DNA of 64,000 nt from positions 1-64,000 of the forward strand of contig JAPPKD010000266.1 of NCBI GenBank assembly GCA_028820215.1. The letters are read 5' to 3'. The notes beneath the pieces were generated by a model, which worked only from the letters and a program-made list of their open reading frames with translations, had not been told where the DNA came from and did no database searches. Positions 8,800-17,326 of this stretch are shown piece by piece. The translations under genes and the position numbers were made by a program. How positions within the stretch are numbered: the first letter of the stretch is position 1; each line of letters starts with the position of its first letter. Source of the DNA: Spirochaetaceae bacterium (lineage in GTDB: Bacteria > Spirochaetota > Spirochaetia > SZUA-6 > Bin103).

Positions 8800-9234
8800 A
8801 TGAAGAATCCGCCCACCGGCTGGCCGAGAATCGTGCCCGCCTTGTTCTACGACGACGCCGCGGCCGCGATCGACTGGCTGGCGCGCGCCTTCGGGTTCGT
8901 CGTGAGGGAGCGCGTCGAGGACGACCGGGGACGGATCGTGCACTCGCAACTCGCCCTGGACGGCGGCGTCATCATGGTCGGACAGGCCGGCCTGTCTCCC
9001 GAGCGGCCGTACGCGCGATCACCGCGGGCGGCCGGCGGCGCGAACACGCAGGGCTTGGCCGTGTTCGTCGACGACGCCGATGCCCACTGCCAGCGGGCGC
9101 GCGCGGCCGGCGCCGTCATCGCGACGGAGCCGGCGACCCAGGACTACGGCGAGGGCTACTGGGCGGACCGAACCTACGAGGCGGAGGACCTCGAGGGCCA
9201 CCACTGGTGGTTCATGCAGCGCCTGCGGGGGTAG
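8800..9234 (+). CDS. VOC-family (glyoxalase/bleomycin-resistance fold) protein
   Basis: 144 residues forming one vicinal-oxygen-chelate unit: IVPALFYDDAAAAIDWLARAFGF, then an HSQLALDGGVIMVG strand, a GLAVFVDDADAHCQRARAAGA repeat half and a C-terminal YEAEDLEGHHWWFMQ with the usual D-x-E-G-H-x-W signature. It resembles the PhnB-like/glyoxalase-like single-domain VOC proteins; the substrate is unknown. The ATG at 8800 is preceded by GGAGGAG; an in-frame ATG at 8788 is an alternative giving four extra residues. It is a monocistronic gene transcribed away from the ABC operon. Confidence 0.8.
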   Translation: MKNPPTGWPRIVPALFYDDAAAAIDWLARAFGFVVRERVEDDRGRIVHSQLALDGGVIMVGQAGLSPERPYARSPRAAGGANTQGLAVFVDDADAHCQRARAAGAVIATEPATQDYGEGYWADRTYEAEDLEGHHWWFMQRLRG

Positions 9235-9274
9235 CGCGCCGCGGCTCCCGCGATAGGCCGGGTCCGCGGTGCGG

Positions 9275-10909
9275 CTACCGGCTCGGGTCGGTACAGCAGG
9301 GAGCCGGACAGCGGGCGCTCAGCAGGACGACACTGACCCGCTCCTCGGCCACCGCGCGCAGGATCGCGTCTCGCACCGCATCGGTGTCGAACGTACCGGG
9401 CTCGTGGAGCTGGTCGACGCCGCACGCACGCACCAGCGCGGCCAGGGAGACCCGCGGGGCGTCTGAGTCGGCGGGACTGGCGGGGTTGGGCTGTCCGCCC
9501 TCCTCGGTCTCCGCCGTCCTGCGGTTGTCGAAGATGACGAAGGTGAGCCGGGCGCGGTTGTGCACGGCGTTCATCAGCGACTGCACGCCCGAGTGGCAGA
9601 ACGAGGAGTCGCCCATCACGGCCAGCAACTCCCGGTGGTCGGTGCCGGCGTGGTACATACCGCTCACCACCGAGGGCGAGATGCCCAGGCAGCACGAGGA
9701 GAACAAGGTCTCGAACGGCGGCGCGCAGCCCCAGGAGACCACGCCCACGCCGCCGATGCAGAGCGGGTCCCGCATGCGGTCCAGCGCCGCGCGCAGCCCG
9801 CGGTGACCGGCGGCGATCGGGCAGCCGTCCACCCACCGGGAGCGCAGCTTCGGGGCCAGGTGCTCGTCCCGGCGTTCTTCGAAGGGGCGAATCGGGGCGT
9901 CTTCGCCGGCCATGCGCCGCAGGGCGATCGCCACGTCACGTTCGTCCAGCTCCCCCTGACCGGGCAGATCGCCGGTGAGCTTGCCCCGCGCGGCGATGCC
10001 GAAGCGGGCCAGGCGCTCCTCCAGGTAGGGGGCGATCTCCTCCACCACCAGCACGCGTTCGACGCCGGCCGCGAAGGAGGCGACGGCGCGTTCCGGCAGC
10101 GGATGGAGCGATCGCAGGCAGAGGATGCGCGCGGCCGTGCCGGTGGATCGGATCCCGGCGCGCACGGCCGCGAGGGTGGGGCCGCACGTGGCGATGCCGA
10201 GCCGGGCGCTCGCATCGCCTTCGACCGTGTCGAGCCCCGCGCTCTCCAGCTCGGCGCCAGCGCGGGCGAACCGGCGCTGCCGGTTCCGGTTGCTGTCCAG
10301 GATGAAGCGGCCGAGGGCGGTCCGCTCCGGGGTCGCCTCGTAGCGGAACGACCGTTCCCCGTCGTCCGGCGGCGGGCTCGGCTGGTCCGGGAGCGACTCC
10401 GAGATCCGCAGGAAGGCGCTGGAGACGCGCAGCAGCACCGGCGCGCCCGTCCGCTGGGACAGCTCGAACGCGTAGCGGGTGATCCGCGCCGCGTCCGCCG
10501 GCGAGCTGGGCTCCAGCATGGGCAGCATGAACAGGTCGGCGTAGGGCCGCTCGTCCATCTCGTTCTGGGACACGCGTCCGCCCGGGTCGGCCCCGGTGGC
10601 GACCACCAGCGCCCCGCGGATGCCCGTGAAGGCCGCCGCGGTCACCGCGTCGCTGGCTACGCTCAGGCCCACGTGCTTGACCACCGCCAGCGCCCGCCGA
10701 CCGACCAGCGCCGCGCCGAAGGCCCCGGCGACCGCGTCCTTCTCGTTCGGACACCACTCCACGTGCAGGCCGGGCGAGGCGTGGTCGAAGAGCTCGGCCA
10801 TGATCCCGGTGATCGGCCCACCCGGATAGCTGGCGGCGAACTCGACCCCGGCTTCGAGCGCCCCGCGCGCCACCGCCCGGATACCCGAGGTCTGGACTTC
10901 TTGTGCCAT
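9275..10909 (-). CDS. Indolepyruvate:ferredoxin oxidoreductase alpha-like ThDP enzyme lacking ferredoxin domain
   Basis: 544 residues. The N-terminal pyrimidine-binding part (SYPGGPITGIMAEL...EWCPNEKDAVAGAFGAALVGRRAL) and a C-terminal ThDP-binding part (MGDSSFCHSGVQSLMNAVHNRARLTFVIFDNR) are in IorA order. IorA normally ends with two 4Fe-4S clusters; here the chain stops at SARCPAPCCTDPSR, so the ferredoxin module is missing and no IorB or gamma subunit is adjacent. It could work with a partner elsewhere or as a 2-oxoacid decarboxylase-like enzyme. The start at MAQEVQTSG (10909) is chosen because homology begins there; an in-frame start at 10957 would add 16 unlike residues. No ribosome site is visible. 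Confidence 0.75.
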   Translation of the reverse strand: MAQEVQTSGIRAVARGALEAGVEFAASYPGGPITGIMAELFDHASPGLHVEWCPNEKDAVAGAFGAALVGRRALAVVKHVGLSVASDAVTAAAFTGIRGALVVATGADPGGRVSQNEMDERPYADLFMLPMLEPSSPADAARITRYAFELSQRTGAPVLLRVSSAFLRISESLPDQPSPPPDDGERSFRYEATPERTALGRFILDSNRNRQRRFARAGAELESAGLDTVEGDASARLGIATCGPTLAAVRAGIRSTGTAARILCLRSLHPLPERAVASFAAGVERVLVVEEIAPYLEERLARFGIAARGKLTGDLPGQGELDERDVAIALRRMAGEDAPIRPFEERRDEHLAPKLRSRWVDGCPIAAGHRGLRAALDRMRDPLCIGGVGVVSWGCAPPFETLFSSCCLGISPSVVSGMYHAGTDHRELLAVMGDSSFCHSGVQSLMNAVHNRARLTFVIFDNRRTAETEEGGQPNPASPADSDAPRVSLAALVRACGVDQLHEPGTFDTDAVRDAILRAVAEERVSVVLLSARCPAPCCTDPSR

Positions 10910-11019
10910 AGATAAGGCGTTGCTCCGGGACTGTCCCCATATCCGGCCCGGTGTCAACGTGCCCGTCCCGCCGCTGGCCGTTGACGCTGTGCCGCGCGCG
11001 GTGAACCCTGCACGGGCAG

Positions 11020-12576
11020 ATGGACATCACCCGCACGATGGAGCTTGCCGGGCGCAACCTGCTCAACTGCCTGAGTCCGGCGATGAACTTCCACCCGTAC
11101 TGGGCGATGCGCATGGACACCGACTACCGCGCGGAGATGGTGTTCTTCGGGAACATCCACAACCTGGGGCGCTGGTGGGACGCCATGCTGCGGCTGGAAG
11201 CGGCGACCGGATTCGAGATCCCCGCGCACCTGGAGGCGGCCATGCTGGCCAACCTCCGGGAGTCGTTCGACAACCCCGACCACCTGTGCCTGCCGGCGTT
11301 CGACCATCCGTGGCTGAAGCCGGAGTTCGACTTCCACTCGCTGCGCGAGAGCCTGCTGGCGCTGAATGCCCTGGTGCGGTATCGCGGCAGCACGTGGGCG
11401 CGCGGGCAGGCTCGCCTGATGCTGGAGACCCTGGCCCGCATCACGCGCGACGACGCCACCTGGGACGTGGCGGCGCTCGATTACCACCGCCGCCTCGCGC
11501 AGCCGGAGCGGACCGTGGAGCCGGACGTGAGCAACCACGGCCGGCTGATCGAGGCGCTGGTCTGGTTCTACCAGGCGACCGGCGAACCGCTCGCCTACGA
11601 GCTCGCCGAGCGGTACGCCGGCTTCCACCTCGCGCACACCGTGAGCGCCGACGGGCGATTCCCGGAGTCTTCGACGGCTGCGCACACGCATTCCTACCTC
11701 GGCACGCTGCGCGGGCTGTGGCTGTGGGGCATGCTCACCGGCCAGCGCGAGTACCTTCAGCGGGTGGCCGACACGTACCGCGTGACGGTGCCGAAGGCCG
11801 TGCTGGAGTCCGGGTTCGCCTGCCACGACCTGTGGAAGGACGATCCCAACCGTGGCGAGGTCGGATCGACCTCGGACGCTACCCAGCTCGCCCTCTGGAT
11901 CGCCCGTGACGCTGGCGCCACGGAGCTTCTGGGCGACGTGGAGCGGCTGGTGCGGGCGCGGCTGGTACCGGCACAGGTCACCGCAAGCCCTCCGATCCTG
12001 GCTGCCGACGAGGATCGGGCAGCTCAGGGCGCAGACGAGTTCGCCCGCCTCGACGAACGCATCATCGGCGCCATCGGCGGCATGCAGTTTGAGCCGCACG
12101 CCGGCAAGAAGCACACCACTGACGTGACCGCGGCCGCCCTGCACTGCCTGACCGACGTGTATGGCCACATCGTCGAGCACACTCGCGCGGACGTCGCGGT
12201 GCGGCTGCACTTCGACTGGGACGACGATCGCGTGCAGGTGCGCTCGGTGCGCTCCGACCCGATGGAGGAGGACGTGGCGTCCGTGACGGTACGGCCTCGG
12301 GTAGCGACAAACGTGCGCATCCGGGTGCCCCGGTGGGCGCCGCGCGAGTCGCTCCGCCTGAGCGTGGGCGGGGAGCCCGCGCCGCTGCGACTGGTAGGCG
12401 ACTTCGTGTTCGTGCCAAGCCGCGGTCGGGCTCCCGTGGAGCTCCGCTACGCACTGCCGGGCCGCACCAGCCGCGAGCGGGTCGGCCAAGTGGAGGTAGA
12501 GTATCACTGGCGCGGCGACGAGATCGTCGGCGTCACCCCGCAGAGCGCCTTCTATCCGATGTATCCGGCGGCGTGA
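11020..12576 (+). CDS. Putative (alpha/alpha)6-barrel glycosidase, GH127-like
   Basis: 518 residues, no signal peptide. The first 350 residues are helical with Trp/His/Asp-rich motifs (NIHNLGRWWDAMLRLE, LPAFDHPWLKPEFDFHSLRE, EALVWFYQATGEPLAYELAERYAGFHL, SSTAAHTHSYLGTLRGLWLWG), as in beta-L-arabinofuranosidase-type or related six-hairpin enzymes. The last 150 residues form a beta-rich part (VQVRSVRSDPMEEDVASVTVRP...IRVPRWAPRESLRLSVGG), which matches GH127 accessory sandwiches. Family placement is tentative. It is divergent from the IorA-like gene. A TTGACG box lies at 10981-10986, but the -10 at the right distance is poor. Confidence 0.6.
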   Translation: MDITRTMELAGRNLLNCLSPAMNFHPYWAMRMDTDYRAEMVFFGNIHNLGRWWDAMLRLEAATGFEIPAHLEAAMLANLRESFDNPDHLCLPAFDHPWLKPEFDFHSLRESLLALNALVRYRGSTWARGQARLMLETLARITRDDATWDVAALDYHRRLAQPERTVEPDVSNHGRLIEALVWFYQATGEPLAYELAERYAGFHLAHTVSADGRFPESSTAAHTHSYLGTLRGLWLWGMLTGQREYLQRVADTYRVTVPKAVLESGFACHDLWKDDPNRGEVGSTSDATQLALWIARDAGATELLGDVERLVRARLVPAQVTASPPILAADEDRAAQGADEFARLDERIIGAIGGMQFEPHAGKKHTTDVTAAALHCLTDVYGHIVEHTRADVAVRLHFDWDDDRVQVRSVRSDPMEEDVASVTVRPRVATNVRIRVPRWAPRESLRLSVGGEPAPLRLVGDFVFVPSRGRAPVELRYALPGRTSRERVGQVEVEYHWRGDEIVGVTPQSAFYPMYPAA

Positions 12577-12631
12577 GCGGGGCTCAGCGCCAGTGCCAAG
12601 GCCACTCGCAGGCCCTCGTTGTCCGAGCGAT

Positions 12632-12859
12632 TCACGGGATTTCCTGATACTCCAGCACGTCATGCGCCTCACGGTTCAGCTCATCTGAGTGGGCAGCGAT
12701 CGCGGCGAGGTCCTGTCGGTCGCACACGGCACGCCGACGTGCTCGCAAGAGAATCCACGATGCCTCTTCGATGAACGCCGACCGACTCCTCGGCTTCACT
12801 TCGTTGGAGATCGCCTGCAGCAACTCTTTCGAGAGCATAACAGACGTCCTCACCTTCAT
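12632..12859 (-). CDS. Small ribbon-helix-helix-like protein, third gene of a toxin-antitoxin operon
   Basis: 75 residues: MKVRTSVMLSKELLQAISN gives a beta-strand plus helix, and RSRSAFIEEASWILLRARRRA the second helix of a ribbon-helix-helix DNA-binding fold as in CopG/ParD-type antitoxins. The C-terminal 35 residues are acidic and probably flexible. It starts 5 nt after the stop of the HTH antitoxin (12865) on the same strand, so it is co-transcribed with the toxin and antitoxin at 12865-13493. No own toxin follows before the convergent gene ending at 12576. It may be a second regulator, or an orphan antitoxin that lost its partner. Confidence 0.65.
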   Translation of the reverse strand: MKVRTSVMLSKELLQAISNEVKPRSRSAFIEEASWILLRARRRAVCDRQDLAAIAAHSDELNREAHDVLEYQEIP

Positions 12860-12864
12860 CGCTT

Positions 12865-13158
12865 TCAGTCTCCGAGTTCCTCCACGACGATGGACGGCCG
12901 TTTGTCGATCAACGCGAGCAGCACGCGCGCCGCTCCTTCCGGACGGCGGCGGCCCTGTTCCCAGTTCTTGAGAGTCCCCAAGGCAACGCCGATGCTCTTG
13001 GCGAACGCAGGCTGCGACAATCCCGTCTTGCTACGAATGGCGACGACATCGGGCTCCGGAATCTCGATCGTATGAGCTTCGAAGCCGTCGCGGTCCCCGG
13101 CCAGGTAGAAACCCGCATCCGTCAGCCCGGCCATGACCTTATCGAATGCCCTGCTCAT
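12865..13158 (-). CDS. HTH antitoxin / transcriptional regulator of a type II TA module
   Basis: 97 residues. The C-terminal half is an XRE-type helix-turn-helix (PDVVAIRSKTGLSQPAFAKSIGVALGTLKNWEQGRRRPEG, about residues 35-75), followed by a short helix. This is the pattern of antitoxins annotated as NadS/HigA-like partners of RelE-type toxins. It overlaps the toxin gene by 4 nt (ATGA at 13155-13158), so it is translated by coupling after the toxin. It likely represses its operon through the dyad at 13509-13542. Confidence 0.82.
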   Translation of the reverse strand: MSRAFDKVMAGLTDAGFYLAGDRDGFEAHTIEIPEPDVVAIRSKTGLSQPAFAKSIGVALGTLKNWEQGRRRPEGAARVLLALIDKRPSIVVEELGD

Positions 13159-13493
13159 GTTCGCCTCCCGTAATCACGAGCCATCTGTTTCGCGGCCTTG
13201 GTCAGTGCCGCCCGCTCCCCGCGGCTGAGATTCCCCTTTTCGTTCTTGGCAAAGACCGTAAGCAGGAACACCGGAATCTCCTCTGACCAGAATAAGAACA
13301 CGATGCGTACGCCCCCGCTCTTTCCTCGGCCCGATCTCCCAAATCGTGCCTTGCGGACCCCGCCGCCGAGCGGGATCCCTGCCAGGGGATTCTCAGCCAC
13401 CATGTTGACCACCGCGATCCGTTCGGCTTCGGTCAGCACTCCCTTCGCCGCCCCGAGATACGCCGGTGTCTCAACGACGGTCTGAAGCCGCAT
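13155..13493 (-). CDS. RelE/HigB-type mRNA interferase toxin
   Basis: 112 residues. The sequence follows the RelE/ParE superfamily type paired with NadS-like antitoxins: ETPAYLGAAKGVLTEAERIAVVNMVAENPLAGI, then a basic GGVRKARFGRSGRGKSGGVRIVFLFW strand region and FAKNEKGNLSRGERAALTKAAKQM. The pattern 'G-x-R-K-x-R...K-x-G-G-x-R' and 'F-x-K-N-E-K' is characteristic of this toxin group, which cleaves mRNA on the ribosome. The toxin gene comes first, as in higBA. It appears intact, and its promoter (13505-13533) and operator are well formed, suggesting a live module. Confidence 0.85.
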   Translation of the reverse strand: MRLQTVVETPAYLGAAKGVLTEAERIAVVNMVAENPLAGIPLGGGVRKARFGRSGRGKSGGVRIVFLFWSEEIPVFLLTVFAKNEKGNLSRGERAALTKAAKQMARDYGRRT

Positions 13494-13504
13494 GCACCAT
13501 CGGC

Positions 13505-13533
13505 AGAATAGGCGCCAGTGGCGTCGACGTCAA
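13505..13533 (-). promoter_or_regulatory. Promoter of the toxin-antitoxin-RHH operon
   Basis: On the minus strand TTGACG (13528-13533), a 17-nt spacer and TATTCT (13505-13510) form a near-consensus sigma70 promoter, 11 nt upstream of the toxin ATG. It is fully covered by the inverted repeat listed at 13509-13542. Confidence 0.6.
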
Positions 13534-13542
13534 TGGCGCCTA
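13509..13542. promoter_or_regulatory. 34-bp dyad operator over the TA promoter
   Basis: Perfect 9-bp arms TAGGCGCCA (13509-13517) and TGGCGCCTA (13534-13542) flank a centre that is itself a perfect palindrome, CGTCGACG (13522-13529), all sharing one symmetry axis at 13525/13526. It spans the -35 to -10 region of the TA operon and also lies about 50 bp upstream of the MFS gene start. Autorepression by the antitoxin is inferred. Confidence 0.65.
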
Positions 13543-13593
13543 CAACGGACGGTCGGCGCCCGACTTCACCGGTGCGTTATGCTCGGCGCCGCC

Positions 13594-14817
13594 ATGAAGC
13601 GTCCCGCGCTGGTCATCGTGCTCGGCGCCCTCACCGTGGCGATCGCGATGGGGGCCCGGCAGTCGTTCGGGCTGTTCCTGCAGCCGATCACGGCCACCCT
13701 GGCCACGGGGCGCGAGACGTTCAGCCTGTCGATGGCGGTGCAGAACATCATGTTCGGGTTGCCGCTGGCCGGAATGATCGCCGACCGCATCGGTCCGCGG
13801 TGGGTGATCGTGGTCGGCGCCGCCCTGTACGCGGTGGGGTTCGCGCTGCTGTCGCTGGCGGCCTCCACCGCCACGCTCTACCTCGGGCTCGGGGTGATGG
13901 TCGGGCTGGCGCTGAGCGCGACCTCGTACGTGGTCATCCTCGGCGCCGTGGCGCAGGTGGTCCCGGAGAAGAGGCGGGGCACGGCCTTCGGCATCGTCAC
14001 CGCGGCCGGCTCGTTCGGGACCTTCGCGTTGGTACCTGGCATGCAGTGGCTGATCGGCGCCGTGCAGTGGCAGGCGACCCTGTTGTACGCCGCCCTCGCG
14101 GTCGGGGCGATCGCCGTGCTTGCGATCGGCTTGCCGGTCCGGTCGGCGGCTTCCGCCGGCGGGAACGCGCCGTCCGCTGCCGAAGAGGAGATGCCGTTCG
14201 GCGCGGTGCTCCGCCGGGCGCGCACCCACTCCGGCTACCTGTTGCTGAACGCCGGCTTCTTCGTGTGCGGCTTCCACGTCGCCTTCATCGCGACCCACTT
14301 GCCATCCTTCCTGTTCGACCACGGGGTGGCGCAGATGATCGGCGCCACCGCGCTGTCGCTGGTGGGGCTGTTCAACATGCTCGGCTCGTTCCTGTTCGGA
14401 CGGCTGGGAGACCGGTTCCGCAAGAAGCGGCTGCTGAGCCTGCTGTACTTCTCGCGAGCCGTGGCGATCACCTGCTTCCTGATCGTCCCGGTCACCGGCG
14501 CGACGGCGCTGGTGTTCGCGGCCGTCATCGGCTTCCTGTGGCTGGCGACCGTGCCGCTGACCAGCGGCACCGTGGCGCAGATCTTCGGCACGCGCCACCT
14601 GTCGTCCCTGTACGGGATCGTCTTCCTGTCGCACCAGGTCGGCAGCTTCCTGGGCGTGTGGCTCGGCGGCCGCATCTACGACGCGACCGGCTCCTACGAC
14701 CCGGTGTGGATCATCGCGATCGTGCTTGGCGTTGCGGCGGCGGTCGTGCACCTGCCGATCAAGGACCAGGCCCTGGCGCGGGAGGGCCGGCTGCAGGAGG
14801 CGCCGTCGCCGAGCTGA
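13594..14817 (+). CDS. MFS transporter, OFA/NarK-like
   Basis: 407 residues with about 12 hydrophobic segments. The first begins LVIVLGALTVAIAMGARQSFGLFLQPI, followed by the MFS loop 2-3 signature (GMIADRIGPRWVIVVGAALYAVG) and a second-half counterpart (LFGRLGDRFRKKRLLSLLYFSRA). A similar sequence pattern (ARQSFGLF...TGRETFSLSMAVQNIMFGL) is common in bacterial proteins annotated as oxalate/formate antiporter-like or monocarboxylate-type transporters. The substrate is unknown. ATG 13594 is used; ATG 13579 is an alternative. A TATGCT hexamer at 13578-13583 ends 10 nt before 13594, suggesting a leaderless mRNA. Confidence 0.85.
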   Translation: MKRPALVIVLGALTVAIAMGARQSFGLFLQPITATLATGRETFSLSMAVQNIMFGLPLAGMIADRIGPRWVIVVGAALYAVGFALLSLAASTATLYLGLGVMVGLALSATSYVVILGAVAQVVPEKRRGTAFGIVTAAGSFGTFALVPGMQWLIGAVQWQATLLYAALAVGAIAVLAIGLPVRSAASAGGNAPSAAEEEMPFGAVLRRARTHSGYLLLNAGFFVCGFHVAFIATHLPSFLFDHGVAQMIGATALSLVGLFNMLGSFLFGRLGDRFRKKRLLSLLYFSRAVAITCFLIVPVTGATALVFAAVIGFLWLATVPLTSGTVAQIFGTRHLSSLYGIVFLSHQVGSFLGVWLGGRIYDATGSYDPVWIIAIVLGVAAAVVHLPIKDQALAREGRLQEAPSPS

Positions 14818-14832
14818 ACCGGCCGAGGCGTT

Positions 14833-16005
14833 CTACAACCGGCGACGCTCGATGCCCCGGATCTGCGATGAGGGGGCAACGGTGCCGCCGTCCAGGTAGC
14901 GCTCGACGGTGAGCTGATCGATTGCCAGGCGCGGCGCGCGTCCCAGGGCGAGGTCGGTCACCACCAGCGCGGTCGCCGGCATCTGCATCATCCCGGAGCT
15001 GTAATGGCCGGTCGCCCAGAGGTAGCCGCCGGCGGCGCGCGGGTCGGGGCCGATGGTGGGGAGCGAGTCGATCGTGCCCGGCCGCAGGCCGCTCCAGATG
15101 TCCAGGATCGGCTGCGAGGCGAGGAGGGGCAGGACCGAGGTGACGATATCGGAAAGCGATGCCAAGCCGTCCGGAGTCACGCGCTTGGCGAAACCCCATG
15201 CCTCGTGAGTAGCGCCGACCACGATCCGCCCGTCGGGTCGCGGGGTCGCGTAGCCGTAGCCGGCGGCGCGGGACAGGTTGTGGCGCAGGCCGGCCGGCGG
15301 CGCGGCGACCGCCATGATCTGGCCGTGCACGGGGAACACCGGATGGCCCAGGCGTTCGTCGATGCGTCCGGCCCAGGCACCGGCCGCGTTCACCACCACC
15401 TCGGCGTGCAGCGATCCCGAGTTGGTTCGCACGCCGGCCACCCGGTCGCCGCTCCACTCCAGCCCCGTTACCGGCCGGCCCGGGTAGATCTCCGCGCCCA
15501 GCACCTGCGCCGCGGCCGCGGCGGTCGCCGTGTAGGCGCGCGCGTCCAGGTGCCGGCCGTCGGGGTTGAGCGCCACCCGAATCACGTCCTCGGGGAGGGC
15601 CGGCTCGCGCACGCGAGCATCCGCACCTTCGAGGAGCCGAGCGTCGACGCCGGCCGCTTGGTACAGGTCCGCGTTCTCTTGCAGCGCCGGAAGCTCCTCC
15701 TCCGTCCGCGCCAGCAGCAGGCTGCCGGCGCCGCCGTAACCGATGCTCCGGCCGGTGAGCTCGCGCAGCTCGCCGTCGAGCTGCCCATACCGCTCCGCCG
15801 ACAGTCGGGTTGCCCGTGCGAACCAGGGATCGCGTTCCGGGCTCGCCCCGGGTCCTATGATGCCGGCCGAGGCCCATGACGCCTCGCGCCCGACCTCGCC
15901 GGAATCCAGCAGCGCCACCCGCGCACCTTCGCGGGCGAGCTCATAGGCGGTCGTGCAGCCGCACGCCCCGGCGCCGATCACGATTGCGTCGAATCTTTCA
16001 CTCAC
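14833..16005 (-). CDS. FAD-dependent amine/glycine oxidase (DAO family)
   Basis: 390 residues. The N-terminal FAD-binding motif is FDAIVIGAGACGCTTAYELAREGARVALLDSGEVG, followed by EASWASAGIIGPG, typical of glycine oxidase (ThiO)-like and D-amino-acid dehydrogenase-like DAO enzymes. The C-terminal cofactor motif is DIWSGLRPGTIDSLPTIGPDP...YLWATGHYSSGMMQMPATALVVTDL. These enzymes oxidise secondary or primary amines of amino acids. No thi genes are nearby, so a role in thiamine synthesis is not supported. Start is GTG (MSERFDA), with TAATGT 9 nt upstream as a possible -10. It is divergent from the enolase-superfamily gene at 16045. Confidence 0.85.
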   Translation of the reverse strand: MSERFDAIVIGAGACGCTTAYELAREGARVALLDSGEVGREASWASAGIIGPGASPERDPWFARATRLSAERYGQLDGELRELTGRSIGYGGAGSLLLARTEEELPALQENADLYQAAGVDARLLEGADARVREPALPEDVIRVALNPDGRHLDARAYTATAAAAAQVLGAEIYPGRPVTGLEWSGDRVAGVRTNSGSLHAEVVVNAAGAWAGRIDERLGHPVFPVHGQIMAVAAPPAGLRHNLSRAAGYGYATPRPDGRIVVGATHEAWGFAKRVTPDGLASLSDIVTSVLPLLASQPILDIWSGLRPGTIDSLPTIGPDPRAAGGYLWATGHYSSGMMQMPATALVVTDLALGRAPRLAIDQLTVERYLDGGTVAPSSQIRGIERRRL

Positions 16006-16044
16006 GGCCGTGGTACATTACTCGCCGCTTCGATGGGGGGCCAG

Positions 16045-17304
16045 ATGGACGGCAGAATCGCTTCGGTGGAGCGCACCCTGCACTGGGTGCCGATGGTGGA
16101 CCGCATCCGCCTCGAGATGGAGCGGGCGGGCATCCACGCGTGGTCGGAACTCGAGGTGATCCGCGTCACCAGCGAGTCCGGCGTCATCGGCTGGGGCGAG
16201 ACCATCCAGAACTACACCTGGGGACGCGCCGACATCGACGAGCGGGTGATCGGCCGGTCGCCGTTCGACCTGTACTGGGACGACAGCCTTGGCGCCGGCC
16301 TGCAGATGGCGGTGCTGGACCTGGCCGGCAAGCTGGCCGGCGTGCCGGCGCATCGCCTGCTCGGCGAGCAGGTGCGCAGCCACTGCCCGCTGTCGTTCTG
16401 GGACCACGACATGTCGCCGGAGCTGTACGAGGCGGAGGCGCGCGAGGCGGTACGACTGGGCTACACCTGCATGAAGATCAAGACCCGGCCCTGGTGGGAC
16501 GTGCACGAGACGATCGCGCGCATATCCGAGGCTACCCCGCCGTGGTTCGCGATCGACGCAGACTGGAACGACTTTCTGCTCGACGCGCCGACCGCGCTGC
16601 CGGTGCTGAGCGCCCTGGAGACGGAGTTCCCGAAAATCAAGATCTACGAGGGGCCGATTCCCGCTGACGACATCGACGGCAACCGGCGGCTGCGCGCGGG
16701 GCTGCGCACGCAGATCGCTCACCACTACAACGAGGCTCGCCAGGGCGTGGCGCGCAGCGAGCACTGCGACGGCTACGTGGTCGGCGGCGGCATCGCCGCC
16801 ATCAGCCGCGCAGGGCACTTCGCCGGTGCGGCGCGCATGCCATTCTTCCTGCAGATGGTCGGCACCGGGCTGACGACCACACTGTGCCTGCACCTGGGAT
16901 CGGTACTGGCCTCGGCGCGATGGCCTGCGGTCACCGTGCACGAGCTGTACGAGCACAACCTGCTCACGGCGCGCATCCCGGTCTCCGGGGGCTACGGCGC
17001 GGTGCCGACGGCTCCCGGGCTGGGTGTCGAGGTCGACGAGGAGGCCCTGGACCGGTACCGCGTCGACCAAGCTGACCTGGACCTGCCGCGGCGGATGGTC
17101 CGCTACCGGCGTCCGTCCGGGCTGACCGTCCACTTCTCTTCCGAAGCGCGGCCCGGATCGACGATGTGGAACTACTTCGCGGCCGGCAACCAGCCCGCCT
17201 ATGAGGGCGGCGTGGTGACCGAGCTGGTCGAGGACGACGGCAGCGCCGAGTTCCAGCGGTTGTACGAGCAGACCATGGACAGCCCGGTCGTCGGCCGCGA
17301 CTGA
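16045..17304 (+). CDS. Enolase-superfamily enzyme (mandelate racemase-like), second copy
   Basis: 419 residues. The cap domain contains [14 protein letters not shown] and [20 protein letters not shown]. The barrel shows MKIKT (K-x-K base), DADWND (metal ligand Asp) and IYEGP (ligand Glu). The third ligand strand reads TQIAHHYNE, with His where Asp/Glu is usual, a feature shared with the copy at 89-1333 (MHVPP). The substrate is probably a sugar acid or similar carboxylate. ATG 16045 follows a G-rich stretch that may act as ribosome site; ATG 16033 is four codons upstream and possible. The ThDP enzyme gene starts 22 nt downstream on the same strand and is likely co-transcribed. Confidence 0.8.
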   Translation: MDGRIASVERTLHWVPMVDRIRLEMERAGIHAWSELEVIRVTSESGVIGWGETIQNYTWGRADIDERVIGRSPFDLYWDDSLGAGLQMAVLDLAGKLAGVPAHRLLGEQVRSHCPLSFWDHDMSPELYEAEAREAVRLGYTCMKIKTRPWWDVHETIARISEATPPWFAIDADWNDFLLDAPTALPVLSALETEFPKIKIYEGPIPADDIDGNRRLRAGLRTQIAHHYNEARQGVARSEHCDGYVVGGGIAAISRAGHFAGAARMPFFLQMVGTGLTTTLCLHLGSVLASARWPAVTVHELYEHNLLTARIPVSGGYGAVPTAPGLGVEVDEEALDRYRVDQADLDLPRRMVRYRRPSGLTVHFSSEARPGSTMWNYFAAGNQPAYEGGVVTELVEDDGSAEFQRLYEQTMDSPVVGRD

Positions 17305-17326
17305 AGCGGCGGCGATCCAGCGTTCG

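Noticed and set aside
10981..11009. Promoter of the GH127-like gene (TTGACG plus a -10)
   Set aside because: The -35 is good but the hexamer at 17 nt (AACCCT) is too poor to list.
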